The notes below the pieces were generated by a model. The model had not been told where the DNA came from and searched no databases. It saw only the letters and a program-made list of their open reading frames with translations. Shown here piece by piece: positions 1 to 6,552 of a DNA stretch of 10,587 nucleotides (positions are counted from its first letter, which is position 1; every line of letters starts with the position of its first letter). Source of the stretch: Alcanivorax sp. (GTDB lineage: Bacteria > Pseudomonadota > Gammaproteobacteria > Pseudomonadales > Alcanivoracaceae); the NCBI GenBank assembly GCA_007135015.1, contig SLJS01000128.1, forward strand, positions 1-10,587, in the 5' to 3' direction. A program made the translations under genes and the position numbers.

Positions 1-293
1 GGCGCTTTTTCCGGGGAGGCGCCCCTGGTGGCTGGCGGTTCCCAGGTCCCGGCCGTTTTCTTCGCGGAAGCTGCTCCCCCAGCGGGCTTCGCCGGCTCTT
101 GCTCGCCCAGCAGCGGGATCTGCTCCTCCGCCGGGGCGGAATCATCCGCTTCCGGCTCCAGGATGGGTACGTCATCGGCACTGTCGTCTTTATCGCCCAG
201 CAGGCCCTGGACCTGGTCCAGGTCGTTGAGCAGCGCATCGCGCTCCTTCTCGAGGAAGGGATTGGGACGGTCCTGTTTGCCTTTTTTTGCCAT
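1..293 (-). CDS. Small charged hypothetical protein downstream of holC (partial, runs off the left edge)
   Basis: This reading frame starts at ATG (291-293) two bases after the holC stop codon and stays open to the window edge, giving 97 visible residues. The N-terminus is lysine-rich (MAKKGKQ), followed by a short predicted helix with acidic and leucine residues (about residues 13-33). A long low-complexity stretch rich in Asp, Glu, Pro and Ala follows (about 34-97), so the visible part is probably largely disordered and cytoplasmic, with no signal peptide or membrane segment. Its position directly behind pepA-holC, with no room for a separate promoter, suggests co-transcription. Gammaproteobacteria often carry a small uncharacterised protein between holC and valS, and this may be that gene. 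The C-terminus is missing, so no domain can be assigned. Confidence 0.72.
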   Translation of the reverse strand, partial: MAKKGKQDRPNPFLEKERDALLNDLDQVQGLLGDKDDSADDVPILEPEADDSAPAEEQIPLLGEQEPAKPAGGAASAKKTAGTWEPPATRGASPEKA

Positions 294-295
294 CG

Positions 296-724
296 TCAGC
301 CCCGGAGTCGGTGATCCTGCACCGGATAGTTCCGCTCGCGGTAGAACTTCCAGCGCAGGCGGGCCTCCCTGCGCTCATTCTCGTCTCCGGCAACCAACTC
401 TGCAACCCGCTGAAATTGGTCGCAAAATTCCGGCACTGTCCGGTCCAGGTTGATCAGCACATCCCGTTGTCCGCCCGGGTCGCCGTGGCCGATCACTATG
501 GGCGTTGTTTCCGCCTCTTCGGTGCCGGCCAGGGCATGGGGCAGGAAGTCTTCCCGGGGCTGTTCCCAGAACGCCCGGTCCAGCGCCCGGGCACTGTCGG
601 TGTCCGGGGCATGGAGATAGATCCGGTGGCCCTGCTGCCAGGCCTTGCGCGCGATACGCCGGGCCAGCTCCGTGCGGGCCCCGGGGCGGGCGTCATCCAG
701 AATGTAGAAAAGCACCTCGGTCAC
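296..724 (-). CDS. holC: DNA polymerase III subunit chi (HolC)
   Basis: The 142-residue product matches the chi subunit in length and in its opening TEVLFYILDD. It also has the segments GHRIYLHAPD (32-41), a central DFLPHAL, IVIGHGDP and DVLINLDRTVPEF, and a basic tail RWKFYRERNYPVQDHRL. In known systems chi pairs with psi (HolD) in the clamp-loader assembly and binds the C-terminal tail of single-stranded-DNA-binding protein, linking the replisome to SSB-coated lagging strand. The start codon is GTG (722-724), three bases after the pepA stop; an AGGGAAG Shine-Dalgarno sits about nine bases upstream inside the end of pepA. The spacing implies translation coupled to pepA, an arrangement common in proteobacteria. 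The protein is full length with no sign of damage. Confidence 0.92.
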   Translation of the reverse strand: MTEVLFYILDDARPGARTELARRIARKAWQQGHRIYLHAPDTDSARALDRAFWEQPREDFLPHALAGTEEAETTPIVIGHGDPGGQRDVLINLDRTVPEFCDQFQRVAELVAGDENERREARLRWKFYRERNYPVQDHRLRG

Positions 725-727
725 GGG

Positions 728-2206
728 CTATTTCTTCCCTGCCTCGTCCATCAGCCAGCGGGTGAGCATGGGCACCGGCCGGCCGGTGGCTCCCTTCTTG
801 TTGCCGCTGGTCCAGGCGGTGCCGGCGATGTCCAGATGGGCCCACTTGCTGTCGCGGGTAAACCGGGACAGGAAGCAGGCAGCGGTGACCGAGCCGGCCT
901 TGGGACCGCCAATATGGGCCACATCGGCGAAGGGGCTTTCCAGCTGCTCGTGGTATTCCTCCCAGAGCGGCATGGGCCAGCCCCGGTCTCCCGTGGTCTC
1001 GCCCGCCTCCAGCAGCGCCCCGGACAGTGCCTCGTCGTTGGCGTAGACCGCCTGGGCATGGGCGCCCAGCGCGATCACGCAGGCGCCGGTGAGCGTGGCG
1101 ATGTCCACGATGGCCTTCGGCTTGTGCTTCTGCTGCACCCAGGTGAGCGCATCGCAGAGCACCATGCGGCCTTCGGCGTCGGTGTTGAGAATCTCCACCG
1201 TCTGTCCGGAAAGCGTGCGCACGATATCGCCGGGGCGGGTGGCGCGCCCGTCAGGCATGTTCTCGGCGGCGGCCACGACGCCCACCAGATTGATCGGCAG
1301 GTTGAGCTCGCAGACGGTCCGGATCGCACCGAATACGCTGGCGCCGCCGCACATGTCGAACTTCATTTCATCCATGTTCGCGCCGGGTTTGATGGAGATG
1401 CCGCCGGTGTCGAAGGTGATGGCCTTGCCCACCAGTGCCAGGGGCTTGCCCTTGCCCTTTTTCCACTCGAACACGATGATCCGGCCGTCGCGCTCGCTGC
1501 CCCGCGCCACGGAGCAGAAGGCGCCCATGCCCATTTTCTCGGCCTGTTTCTCGGTGATGACCTGTACCTTCAGGCCCTCGTACTGCTTTTCCATCTTCTT
1601 CGCCTGCTCGACGAGATACTCCGGATGGCAGACGTTGCCCGGCTGGTTGCCCAGGTCCCGGGCCAGGGCCGTGCCCCGGGCCACCGCCGCGCCTTCGCTC
1701 TGGGCCTGCTTCAGTGCCCGGGCATTGCCCTCGGTGAGCAGGGTCCACTTCTTCAGCCGCGGAGCGGGGCGTTTTTCCGTGCGGTACTCGTCGAACCGGT
1801 AGAGCGCATCCTCCAGCGAGCGGGTGCCCTCGCGGACCACCCAGGGGGTGTCGCGGCCGCTGACCTCGATATTGTCGAGAATCCAGGCGGCGCCGGCCGC
1901 GCCGGTTTCGGCCAGGGCACCGGCCACGCGGGCGGCGAGCTTGAGAAAGGGGCCGGTTTCCAGTGCCTTGTCCGTGCCCGTACCCACCAGCAGCATGCGC
2001 TTGGCCGCCAGGCCCTCCGGACGCTGCACCAGCAGGGTCTTGAGCTTGCCCCCGGTGAAATCGCCGCTTTTGACCAGTTCGCGAATCTGTTTGAGAGTGG
2101 CCTCGGGCAGGGAGGCGGGTGGGTTCCTGCCGTCGTTGCCCGTCACCACGACCAGGCAGTCAGTTCTGGTCTGGGCCGGGTTCTTGCTGCTGACCGAGTA
2201 GTCCAT
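728..2206 (-). CDS. pepA: Leucyl (cytosol) aminopeptidase, M17 family
   Basis: This 492-residue protein is a zinc/manganese aminopeptidase that removes N-terminal residues, Leu preferred, from peptides in the cytoplasm. The M17 signature NTDAEGR is at residues 341-347. The expected two-metal ligands are present: Lys261 and Asp266 (GKAITFDTGG), Asp284 (MKFDM), Asp343 and Glu345. The catalytic Lys273 and Arg347 are also intact. The less conserved N-terminal domain (about 1-165) precedes the catalytic domain. The ATG at 2204-2206 has AGAGGA eight bases upstream. It is the first gene of a minus-strand unit with holC and is divergent from lptF, a layout seen in many gammaproteobacteria. In E. coli PepA also binds DNA at cer/Xer sites and the carAB promoter; whether this protein does so cannot be judged from sequence. 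Confidence 0.96.
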   Translation of the reverse strand: MDYSVSSKNPAQTRTDCLVVVTGNDGRNPPASLPEATLKQIRELVKSGDFTGGKLKTLLVQRPEGLAAKRMLLVGTGTDKALETGPFLKLAARVAGALAETGAAGAAWILDNIEVSGRDTPWVVREGTRSLEDALYRFDEYRTEKRPAPRLKKWTLLTEGNARALKQAQSEGAAVARGTALARDLGNQPGNVCHPEYLVEQAKKMEKQYEGLKVQVITEKQAEKMGMGAFCSVARGSERDGRIIVFEWKKGKGKPLALVGKAITFDTGGISIKPGANMDEMKFDMCGGASVFGAIRTVCELNLPINLVGVVAAAENMPDGRATRPGDIVRTLSGQTVEILNTDAEGRMVLCDALTWVQQKHKPKAIVDIATLTGACVIALGAHAQAVYANDEALSGALLEAGETTGDRGWPMPLWEEYHEQLESPFADVAHIGGPKAGSVTAACFLSRFTRDSKWAHLDIAGTAWTSGNKKGATGRPVPMLTRWLMDEAGKK

Positions 2207-2274
2207 GACGAGTCCTCTTTTCAGGAAAATGGTTGCCGAACGTGTCGCGGACGCACCTCGCCACGGCTACGGGT

Positions 2275-2280
2275 TACAAT
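2275..2280 (+). promoter_or_regulatory. Probable -10 element (TACAAT) of the lptFG promoter
   Basis: TACAAT matches the sigma-70 -10 consensus at five of six positions and lies about 32 bases upstream of the preferred lptF TTG start. That would leave a leader of about 25 nt. No good -35 hexamer sits 16-18 bases upstream, so an activator or a weak promoter is possible. The ATG at 2279 overlaps this hexamer, which argues against using that ATG as the start. Confidence 0.4.
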
Positions 2281-2296
2281 GCGCCCGCTGGAAACC

Positions 2297-2304
2297 GGGA
2301 AGGA
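2297..2304 (+). promoter_or_regulatory. Shine-Dalgarno that selects the TTG start of lptF
   Basis: GGGAAGGA lies seven bases before the TTG at 2312. The alternative in-frame ATG at 2279 has no comparable purine-rich site in front of it and overlaps a likely -10 hexamer. Confidence 0.6.
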
Positions 2305-2311
2305 CTGGAGC

Positions 2312-3430
2312 TTGATTCTCTACCGCTACGTCAACCGACAGCTGTTCATGACCACGGTGGTGGTCACCTTCGTGCTGGTGATGGTGCTTGTGAGCGGGCG
2401 CTTTATCAAGTATCTGGCCGAAGCCGCCGTGGGGGACATTGCCGCCGATGTGCTGTTCAGCATCATGGCTTTCCGCCTGCCGGAGTTCCTGCAGCTGATT
2501 CTGCCGTTGAGTCTGTTCATCGCCGTGCTGCTGGTGCTCGGGCGCATGTACGTGGACAACGAGATGGTGGTGCTGCGCGCCTGCGGCGTCAGTCAGGGCA
2601 GACTGGTTCGTGCCATCGCGGCTCCGGTTGTGGTGACCACCCTGGTGGTCGGCTTCTTCACCCTCTACGTCACGCCCCGGGGCGAGGCCGAGGTGGGGCG
2701 CATCTTCGAGGAGCAGCGGGACCGTTCCGTGCTGGAGCTGCTTACGCCGGGGCGCTTCCATGTGCGTGGCTCCGGAGGCGACTACCGGGCCACCTATGCC
2801 GAAACCCTGGACCGTGAAGCAGGCATGCTGCGCGAGATCTTTCTGTCGGACTTTCGCCCGCCCGCCGAGCACGACGAGGGCGAAGGCGAGATGCTTACCG
2901 TCTGGGCCGAACGGGGCCGCATCATCGAGCGTGACGGCATGAGTTATCTCGAGTTGCGGGAAGGCCGTCAGTACCGGGGCAAGCCGGGCGACGGGAACTT
3001 CCTGCGCGGGGCCTTCGACCAGGCGCTGGTGCGCATTGGTCCGCAAGGTACCCGCGACCGTGACCCGGGGGTGAGCACCTGGTCGACCCGCGAGCTGCTG
3101 GCCAGCGACAAACCCGAGGCAGTGGCCGAGCTGCACTGGCGGCTTTCGCTGATCCTGATCGTGCCCGTAATGATCATCGCCGCCATTCCCCTGTCACGGG
3201 TGAACCCGAGGCAGGGCCGTTTCGGCAAGCTGATTCCGGCGATCCTGCTCTACCTGCTCTATGCCGGCTTCATCATGGTCATGCGCGGCTGGATCGCCGA
3301 TACACCGGCGCAGGAGCGGCCCGTCTGGTACCACACCGGATGGGTTCACCTGGCCGCCATTGCGGTGGTGGCGATGCTGTATCTGTGGCCCATGTTTCAA
3401 CAGCGCCGGGTACGCGGAGGCGTGACATGA
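2312..3430 (+). CDS. lptF: LPS export ABC transporter permease LptF
   Basis: LptF is one of two inner-membrane subunits of the LptB2FG exporter, which extracts lipopolysaccharide from the inner membrane and passes it to LptC and the Lpt bridge. From the TTG start the protein has 372 residues, close to the family size. Three N-terminal membrane segments are visible (about 10-32, 52-76, 100-120), then a periplasmic beta-rich domain (about 125-265), then three more (about 273-292, 302-320, 337-358). The conserved SGRFIKYLAEA follows the first segment, and EMVVLRACGVS, the cytoplasmic coupling helix that contacts LptB, lies between segments two and three. The TTG at 2312 is chosen because GGGAAGGA (2297-2304) sits seven bases upstream and the protein then begins ILYRYVNRQ like known LptF. 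An in-frame ATG at 2279 would add 11 atypical residues. It overlaps lptG by four bases (ATGA). Confidence 0.93.
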   Translation: MILYRYVNRQLFMTTVVVTFVLVMVLVSGRFIKYLAEAAVGDIAADVLFSIMAFRLPEFLQLILPLSLFIAVLLVLGRMYVDNEMVVLRACGVSQGRLVRAIAAPVVVTTLVVGFFTLYVTPRGEAEVGRIFEEQRDRSVLELLTPGRFHVRGSGGDYRATYAETLDREAGMLREIFLSDFRPPAEHDEGEGEMLTVWAERGRIIERDGMSYLELREGRQYRGKPGDGNFLRGAFDQALVRIGPQGTRDRDPGVSTWSTRELLASDKPEAVAELHWRLSLILIVPVMIIAAIPLSRVNPRQGRFGKLIPAILLYLLYAGFIMVMRGWIADTPAQERPVWYHTGWVHLAAIAVVAMLYLWPMFQQRRVRGGVT

Positions 3431-4494
3431 CGCGTATCCGCCGCTACCTCTGGACCGCCGTGCTGGCCCCTTCGCTTGCGGTGCTGGGCGTGCTGCTGGC
3501 GCTGGATGTGCTGTTCAGCTACATCTCCGAACTGGAAAGCCTCAGTGGCGACTATCAGGCCCTTCAGGCACTGCAGTTCGTGGTCACCACAATTCCGCGT
3601 CGCGCCCACGAGTTCCTGCCGCTGGCGGTGCTGCTGGGCACCCTGCTGGGACTGGGGATCCTCGCCAGCAGTGGAGAGCTCACCGCTATCCGCGCGGCGG
3701 GCGTGTCCATCATGAGGTTGAGCTGGATGGTGCTGCGCCCGGCCATCGTGCTGCTGGCGCTGGGCATGCTGCTCGGCGAGTACGTGGTGCCGGATGCCGA
3801 GCGGATGGCCCAGACCAACCGGGCACTGGCCGAGGGCGGCGACGAGATCCTGCGATCCCGGGAGGGATACTGGCACCGCGAGGGCAATGAGTTCATTCAT
3901 ATCAATGCCGTCGAGACCGGGGGCGTGCTTCACGGTATCACCCGCTACCGTTTCGACGAGGACCGAGCGCTGGTGGACACCCGGTTTTCACGCAGAGCCA
4001 TCTATCAGCCCGAGGAGCGGCACTGGTTCGTCCAGGAAACCCGTGGCAGCGCCCTGCGTGACGACCGGGTGGAAACCTACCGGCTGACCTCCGACATCTG
4101 GGAGACGGAACTGACCCCGGAAATGCTGGCGATCGTGGTGCTGGACCCGGACCGCCTGGCGCTGAGCAGCCTGTGGGAGTATGCCGTCTATCTGGAGCGT
4201 CAGGGCCTGGAGGCGGGTGAATACCTGCTGGCCTTCTGGCAGAAACTGCTGATGCCGGTGGCAACGCTTGGCATGGTGCTGATAGCCATTTCCTTCATCT
4301 TCGGGCCGTTGCGGGAAGTCAGCATGGGACTGCGCCTGACCTCCGGCATCATGGCCGGCATGCTTTTTCACTACGGCCAGCAGTTTTCCGGCCATGTCAG
4401 CCTGGTCTTTCAGATATCGCCCCTTCTCGCGGCGCTGGCGCCCGCCCTGTTCTGCGTGCTGCTGGGCGTGTGGCTGCTTCTCAGGGTGCGCTGA
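3427..4494 (+). CDS. lptG: LPS export ABC transporter permease LptG
   Basis: LptG is the partner of LptF in the LptB2FG lipopolysaccharide exporter of the inner membrane. The 355-residue product has the same six-segment plan: membrane helices at about 12-30, 62-82 and 100-118, a periplasmic beta-jellyroll domain at about 125-265, and helices at about 270-292, 300-320 and 335-353. The coupling-helix motif ELTAIRAAGVS (84-94) mirrors that of LptF, and the opening RIRRYLWTAVLAP is typical of LptG. The ATG overlaps the lptF stop by four bases (ATGA), giving translational coupling and roughly equal production of the two halves. The ATPase LptB and LptA/LptC are not in this window, as is usual. No truncation or unusual residues are seen. 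Confidence 0.95.
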   Translation: MTRIRRYLWTAVLAPSLAVLGVLLALDVLFSYISELESLSGDYQALQALQFVVTTIPRRAHEFLPLAVLLGTLLGLGILASSGELTAIRAAGVSIMRLSWMVLRPAIVLLALGMLLGEYVVPDAERMAQTNRALAEGGDEILRSREGYWHREGNEFIHINAVETGGVLHGITRYRFDEDRALVDTRFSRRAIYQPEERHWFVQETRGSALRDDRVETYRLTSDIWETELTPEMLAIVVLDPDRLALSSLWEYAVYLERQGLEAGEYLLAFWQKLLMPVATLGMVLIAISFIFGPLREVSMGLRLTSGIMAGMLFHYGQQFSGHVSLVFQISPLLAALAPALFCVLLGVWLLLRVR

Positions 4495-4527
4495 TTGCCA
4501 CCGACGGCTTCCCGGACAGAAGGGCTT

Positions 4528-4556
4528 TGAGCATTGAACCCGGGCCGGTTTACATT
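4528..4556 (+). promoter_or_regulatory. Candidate sigma-70 promoter upstream of the PP2C phosphatase gene
   Basis: TTGAGC (4528-4533) and TACATT (4551-4556) each match four of six consensus bases and are separated by exactly 17 bases. Transcription would start near 4563, ahead of the hairpin at 4574-4597, leaving an untranslated leader of about 88 nt before the phosphatase gene. Confidence 0.4.
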
Positions 4557-4573
4557 CGCGGAAGAGGCTGCCG

Positions 4574-4597
4574 AAGAGGCCGTTCGCGGCCTTTTCT
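4574..4597 (+). terminator. Hairpin with T-run after lptG (terminator or leader attenuator)
   Basis: AAGAGGCCG and CGGCCTTTT pair around a TTCG loop, giving a nine-base-pair stem with one G-U pair and a T-run running out of the 3' arm. It resembles an intrinsic terminator for lptFG. It also lies downstream of the candidate promoter at 4528-4556, so it could act within the leader of the phosphatase transcript. Confidence 0.55.
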
Positions 4598-4650
4598 AGA
4601 GCAGGAGTCCATTCATCGTACGTAGCCACGGTGAACGACGGAGAGCAACG

Positions 4651-5394
4651 ATGAGTATGGACAGTCGGGGCGCGATACGCTGGGTTTCCGCCGTGCGCAC
4701 CCACGAGGGAAAGGTCCGTGATCGTAACGAGGACGCTGTCCTTGCCCACCCGGATTGCGATCTCTGGGCGGTGGCCGACGGAATGGGCGGCCATGCCGCC
4801 GGAGATCGTGCCAGCGCCATGGTGATCGAGGCGCTGCAGGCGGTGAGGCCCGCCGGGCATCCGGCAACCACCGCGGAGCACACCATGGAATGCCTGGAGC
4901 GCGCCAATTCCGGGATCCGCGACTACGCGGCCACCGAGCATGGCGGGCGGACCATGGGCACCACGGTGGTGGTCATGATCGGCGGGCTTCGCCACGGTGT
5001 CTGTATCTGGGCCGGGGACTCGCGGCTCTATCGCCTGCGCGAAGACGTGCTCGAACAGATCTCCCGTGATCACAGCGAAGTGCGCAGACTGGTGGAGGAA
5101 GGACTGATCAGCGAAGAGGAGGCCGACGGCCATCCCAACGCCAATGTGATCACCCGCTCCGTGGGCGCCTCGCCGGAGCTGCTTCTCGATACACAGGTCT
5201 TTACCGTGGTCCCGGGCGACCGATTCCTGCTCTGCAGCGACGGCCTCTATAATGAACTGCCCCCGCAGGAGCTGGCATCCGCCCTGGGGCAGGGCGGTGT
5301 CACCGAAGCCACCCGTGTGCTGCTGCAAAGGGCGCTGGATCAGGGCGCGCGGGACAATGTGTCAGTGGTAGTGGTGGAGGCCGAACAGGGATGA
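4651..5394 (+). CDS. PP2C-family Ser/Thr protein phosphatase
   Basis: The 247-residue cytoplasmic protein is a minimal metal-dependent PP2C/PPM phosphatase that would remove phosphate from Ser or Thr residues. The ordered motifs are visible: RDRNEDA (23-29), ADGMGGHAAGD (42-52), GTT (103-105), AGDSRLYRL (121-129), SRDHS (138-142), NVITRSVG (165-172), CSDGLYN (195-201) and ARDNVSVVVV (233-242). The metal-binding residues expected of the family are present, including Asp28, Asp43, Asp197 and Asp235. The ATG at 4651 has GGAGAG six to ten bases upstream. Such enzymes usually oppose Hanks-type Ser/Thr kinases or regulate type VI secretion or anti-sigma partner switching, but no kinase, FHA-domain or secretion gene is in view. 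It overlaps the next gene by four bases (ATGA), implying the two proteins work together. Confidence 0.93.
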   Translation: MSMDSRGAIRWVSAVRTHEGKVRDRNEDAVLAHPDCDLWAVADGMGGHAAGDRASAMVIEALQAVRPAGHPATTAEHTMECLERANSGIRDYAATEHGGRTMGTTVVVMIGGLRHGVCIWAGDSRLYRLREDVLEQISRDHSEVRRLVEEGLISEEEADGHPNANVITRSVGASPELLLDTQVFTVVPGDRFLLCSDGLYNELPPQELASALGQGGVTEATRVLLQRALDQGARDNVSVVVVEAEQG

Positions 5395-5678
5395 ACAGGC
5401 ACAGGGAGGACCCGCTGGAAACGCTCAACGAAGCGTTGCTTGACCTGGGCCGCCGCCGCGCAAGCGGGGAACTGGATGCGGACAGCTATCGCACGGAGTG
5501 TTACCACCTGCTCGCCAGACTGGAGGACAACGGTCTGGCCGAACAACGTCACGCCAGGCCCACGGCGGGGATCCCCCGCCGCAAGGGTGTCAGTCTCTGG
5601 TTCTGGCTGGTGCCGATCTTCCTGGCGCTGATCTTCCTCGGGGGCCTGGCGGGGATCCTGTTGTGGATTATTGAGTAG
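5391..5678 (+). CDS. Small single-pass membrane protein coupled to the PP2C phosphatase
   Basis: The function is not recognised. The 95-residue product has an N-terminal amphipathic helical segment (about 8-46) of the pattern LNEALLDLG...GELD...YR...LLARLE, reminiscent of SHOCT-like short oligomerisation modules. A basic linker rich in Arg and Pro (about 51-66) follows, then one hydrophobic C-terminal helix (about 68-93) that is almost certainly a membrane anchor. The positive residues just before the helix predict a cytoplasmic N-terminus. It starts at an ATG overlapping the phosphatase stop by four bases, so the two genes are translationally coupled. A reasonable inference is that it tethers or regulates the phosphatase at the inner membrane. 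The stop TAG is immediately followed by the palindromic element at 5679. Confidence 0.75.
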   Translation: MNRHREDPLETLNEALLDLGRRRASGELDADSYRTECYHLLARLEDNGLAEQRHARPTAGIPRRKGVSLWFWLVPIFLALIFLGGLAGILLWIIE

Positions 5679-5916
5679 GAGTGTTGAGCACGGTGCCTGG
5701 CGGCACCTTCTGGCACGCTCCCAGCACGGGGCTTGCGCCCCTCCCTGCATGCGGCCTTTGGCCGCTCCCAATGCATCCTCCGGATATGCCTCAAGGAGAA
5801 CCTGCCACCGAAAGCCCCCCCCGATTCCAATGGCCGGGAGTCGCCGAAGGCGACGTGCTGGAAGGTCGCGTAGCGACCGTGCCGGGAGGGGCCGCCAGGC
5901 ACCGTGCTCAACACTC
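5679..5916. repeat. 238-bp palindromic REP/BIME-like element with 26-bp perfect terminal inverted repeats
   Basis: The left arm (5679-5704) and right arm (5891-5916) are exact reverse complements over 26 bases. Between them are four short hairpins: 5728-5741 (GGGGC/GCCCC), 5751-5765 (GCGGCC/GGCCGC), 5840-5854 (GTCGCC/GGCGAC) and 5864-5878 (GGTCGC/GCGACC). Each is bordered by a GGGAG-type mark, in reverse orientation in the left half (CTCCC at 5718, 5741, 5765) and forward in the right half (5836, 5860, 5884), with 23-24 bp spacing. About 66 bp of non-repetitive sequence (5770-5835) lies in the centre. There is no transposase and no convincing reading frame. The element occupies exactly the gap between two convergent stop codons. 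It is best described as a REP cluster or small non-autonomous palindromic element. It may also act as a transcription terminator, since TTATTTTT follows the right arm. Confidence 0.88.
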
Positions 5917-6381
5917 TTATTTTTCCATCACCGTTTCCGTCTGGGACATGCGGTCATGGAAACTCTGGTGGGGCGGGACGAGCACCAGCAGATAGCCTGC
6001 GCCCAGCAGAAGCCAGGACAGGGCACCGGCGACCATGCGGAGGATGGTCTGGGAAACCCGCATGGGTCGGCCCAGGGCGTCGCGAACCCGGATGCGCCAG
6101 GCGCGCATGCCCAGTGTCTGTCCGCCCCGCAGCCAGAACCAGGCATAGAATGCCCAGGTCAGCGCCAGCAGCAGGGGAAACAGCACATTGCGGAGAAACC
6201 ATTGCGGAGGCCGCTCCACGCCGTTGACCTCTTCCATGGGCAGGCCGCTCCAGCCATAGAGCAGGACCAGCGCGCCGGTGACCACGAACCAGAGAGCCAC
6301 CAGCAGCAGCAAGTCATAGACCGCCGCGGCCAGGCGCCGCCACAGCGGCGCGGGGGGGATGGAAAGCGGTTCCTGATGCAA
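5917..6381 (-). CDS. RDD-family integral membrane protein
   Basis: The 154-residue protein shows the RDD hallmarks. Arg15/Arg16 precede the first membrane helix, Asp23 is inside it (WRRLAAAVYDLLLL), the family segment GGQTLGMRAWRIRVRD spans 86-101, and HDRMSQTETV is near the end (142-151). Membrane helices are predicted at about 20-42, 64-84 and 116-136. Characterised RDD proteins include Na+/H+ antiporter-type proteins, but for most, including this one, the substrate is unknown. The start is TTG at 6379-6381. An in-frame TAA lies only two codons upstream (6388-6390), so no earlier start is possible, and GGGAG lies nine bases before it. The gene is convergent with the phosphatase pair. The next minus-strand gene upstream, a hydrolase, is separated by a repeat-like spacer. 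Confidence 0.88.
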   Translation of the reverse strand: MHQEPLSIPPAPLWRRLAAAVYDLLLLVALWFVVTGALVLLYGWSGLPMEEVNGVERPPQWFLRNVLFPLLLALTWAFYAWFWLRGGQTLGMRAWRIRVRDALGRPMRVSQTILRMVAGALSWLLLGAGYLLVLVPPHQSFHDRMSQTETVMEK

Positions 6382-6552
6382 GAGCCTTTACTCCCGGACG
6401 AACAGTGTCGCGAAGCTACCTGAACCCGCGGCACTTGAGAAGTCCGCAAACGGGTTGGTCCGCATTACGGCCTTCATACGGGCTACAGCACGTGGGCGGC
6501 GAGCAGACCAGGCGAAATGCAGGCAGGCGTAAACCTCTCCGGCAACAGCCTG
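6382..6552 (-). repeat. Intergenic repeat-like segment (copy A) between the RDD and hydrolase genes
   Basis: This 171-bp gap has no recognisable gene beyond a 29-codon open stretch (6477 to 6388, minus) with no Shine-Dalgarno. Read on the minus strand, part of it (about 6490-6535) resembles plus-strand sequence at about 10454-10520. Shared blocks appear in the same order, with small gaps: TTTACG, TGCC, TGCA, TTCGC, TGGTCTG, GCCGCC and CACGTGCT. This suggests two diverged copies of one interspersed repeat in opposite orientations. The segment may interrupt a former hydrolase-RDD transcription unit. The family identity is not known from the sequence. Confidence 0.5.

Noticed and set aside
287..2278. 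Very long plus-strand open frame running in front of and in frame with lptF
   Set aside because: It is antisense to holC and pepA, which both have complete family motifs. The open frame results from high GC content and codon bias. Only the part from 2312 is a real protein.
3988..5328. 446-codon minus-strand open frame
   Set aside because: It is antisense to lptG and the PP2C gene, crosses the intergenic region and terminator, and has a His/Gln-rich composition with no recognisable motif.
5679..5916. CRISPR array from the regularly spaced GGGAG marks
   Set aside because: The repeated unit is only a few bases, the intervening stems are self-complementary, and the two halves are inverted. There are no cas genes.
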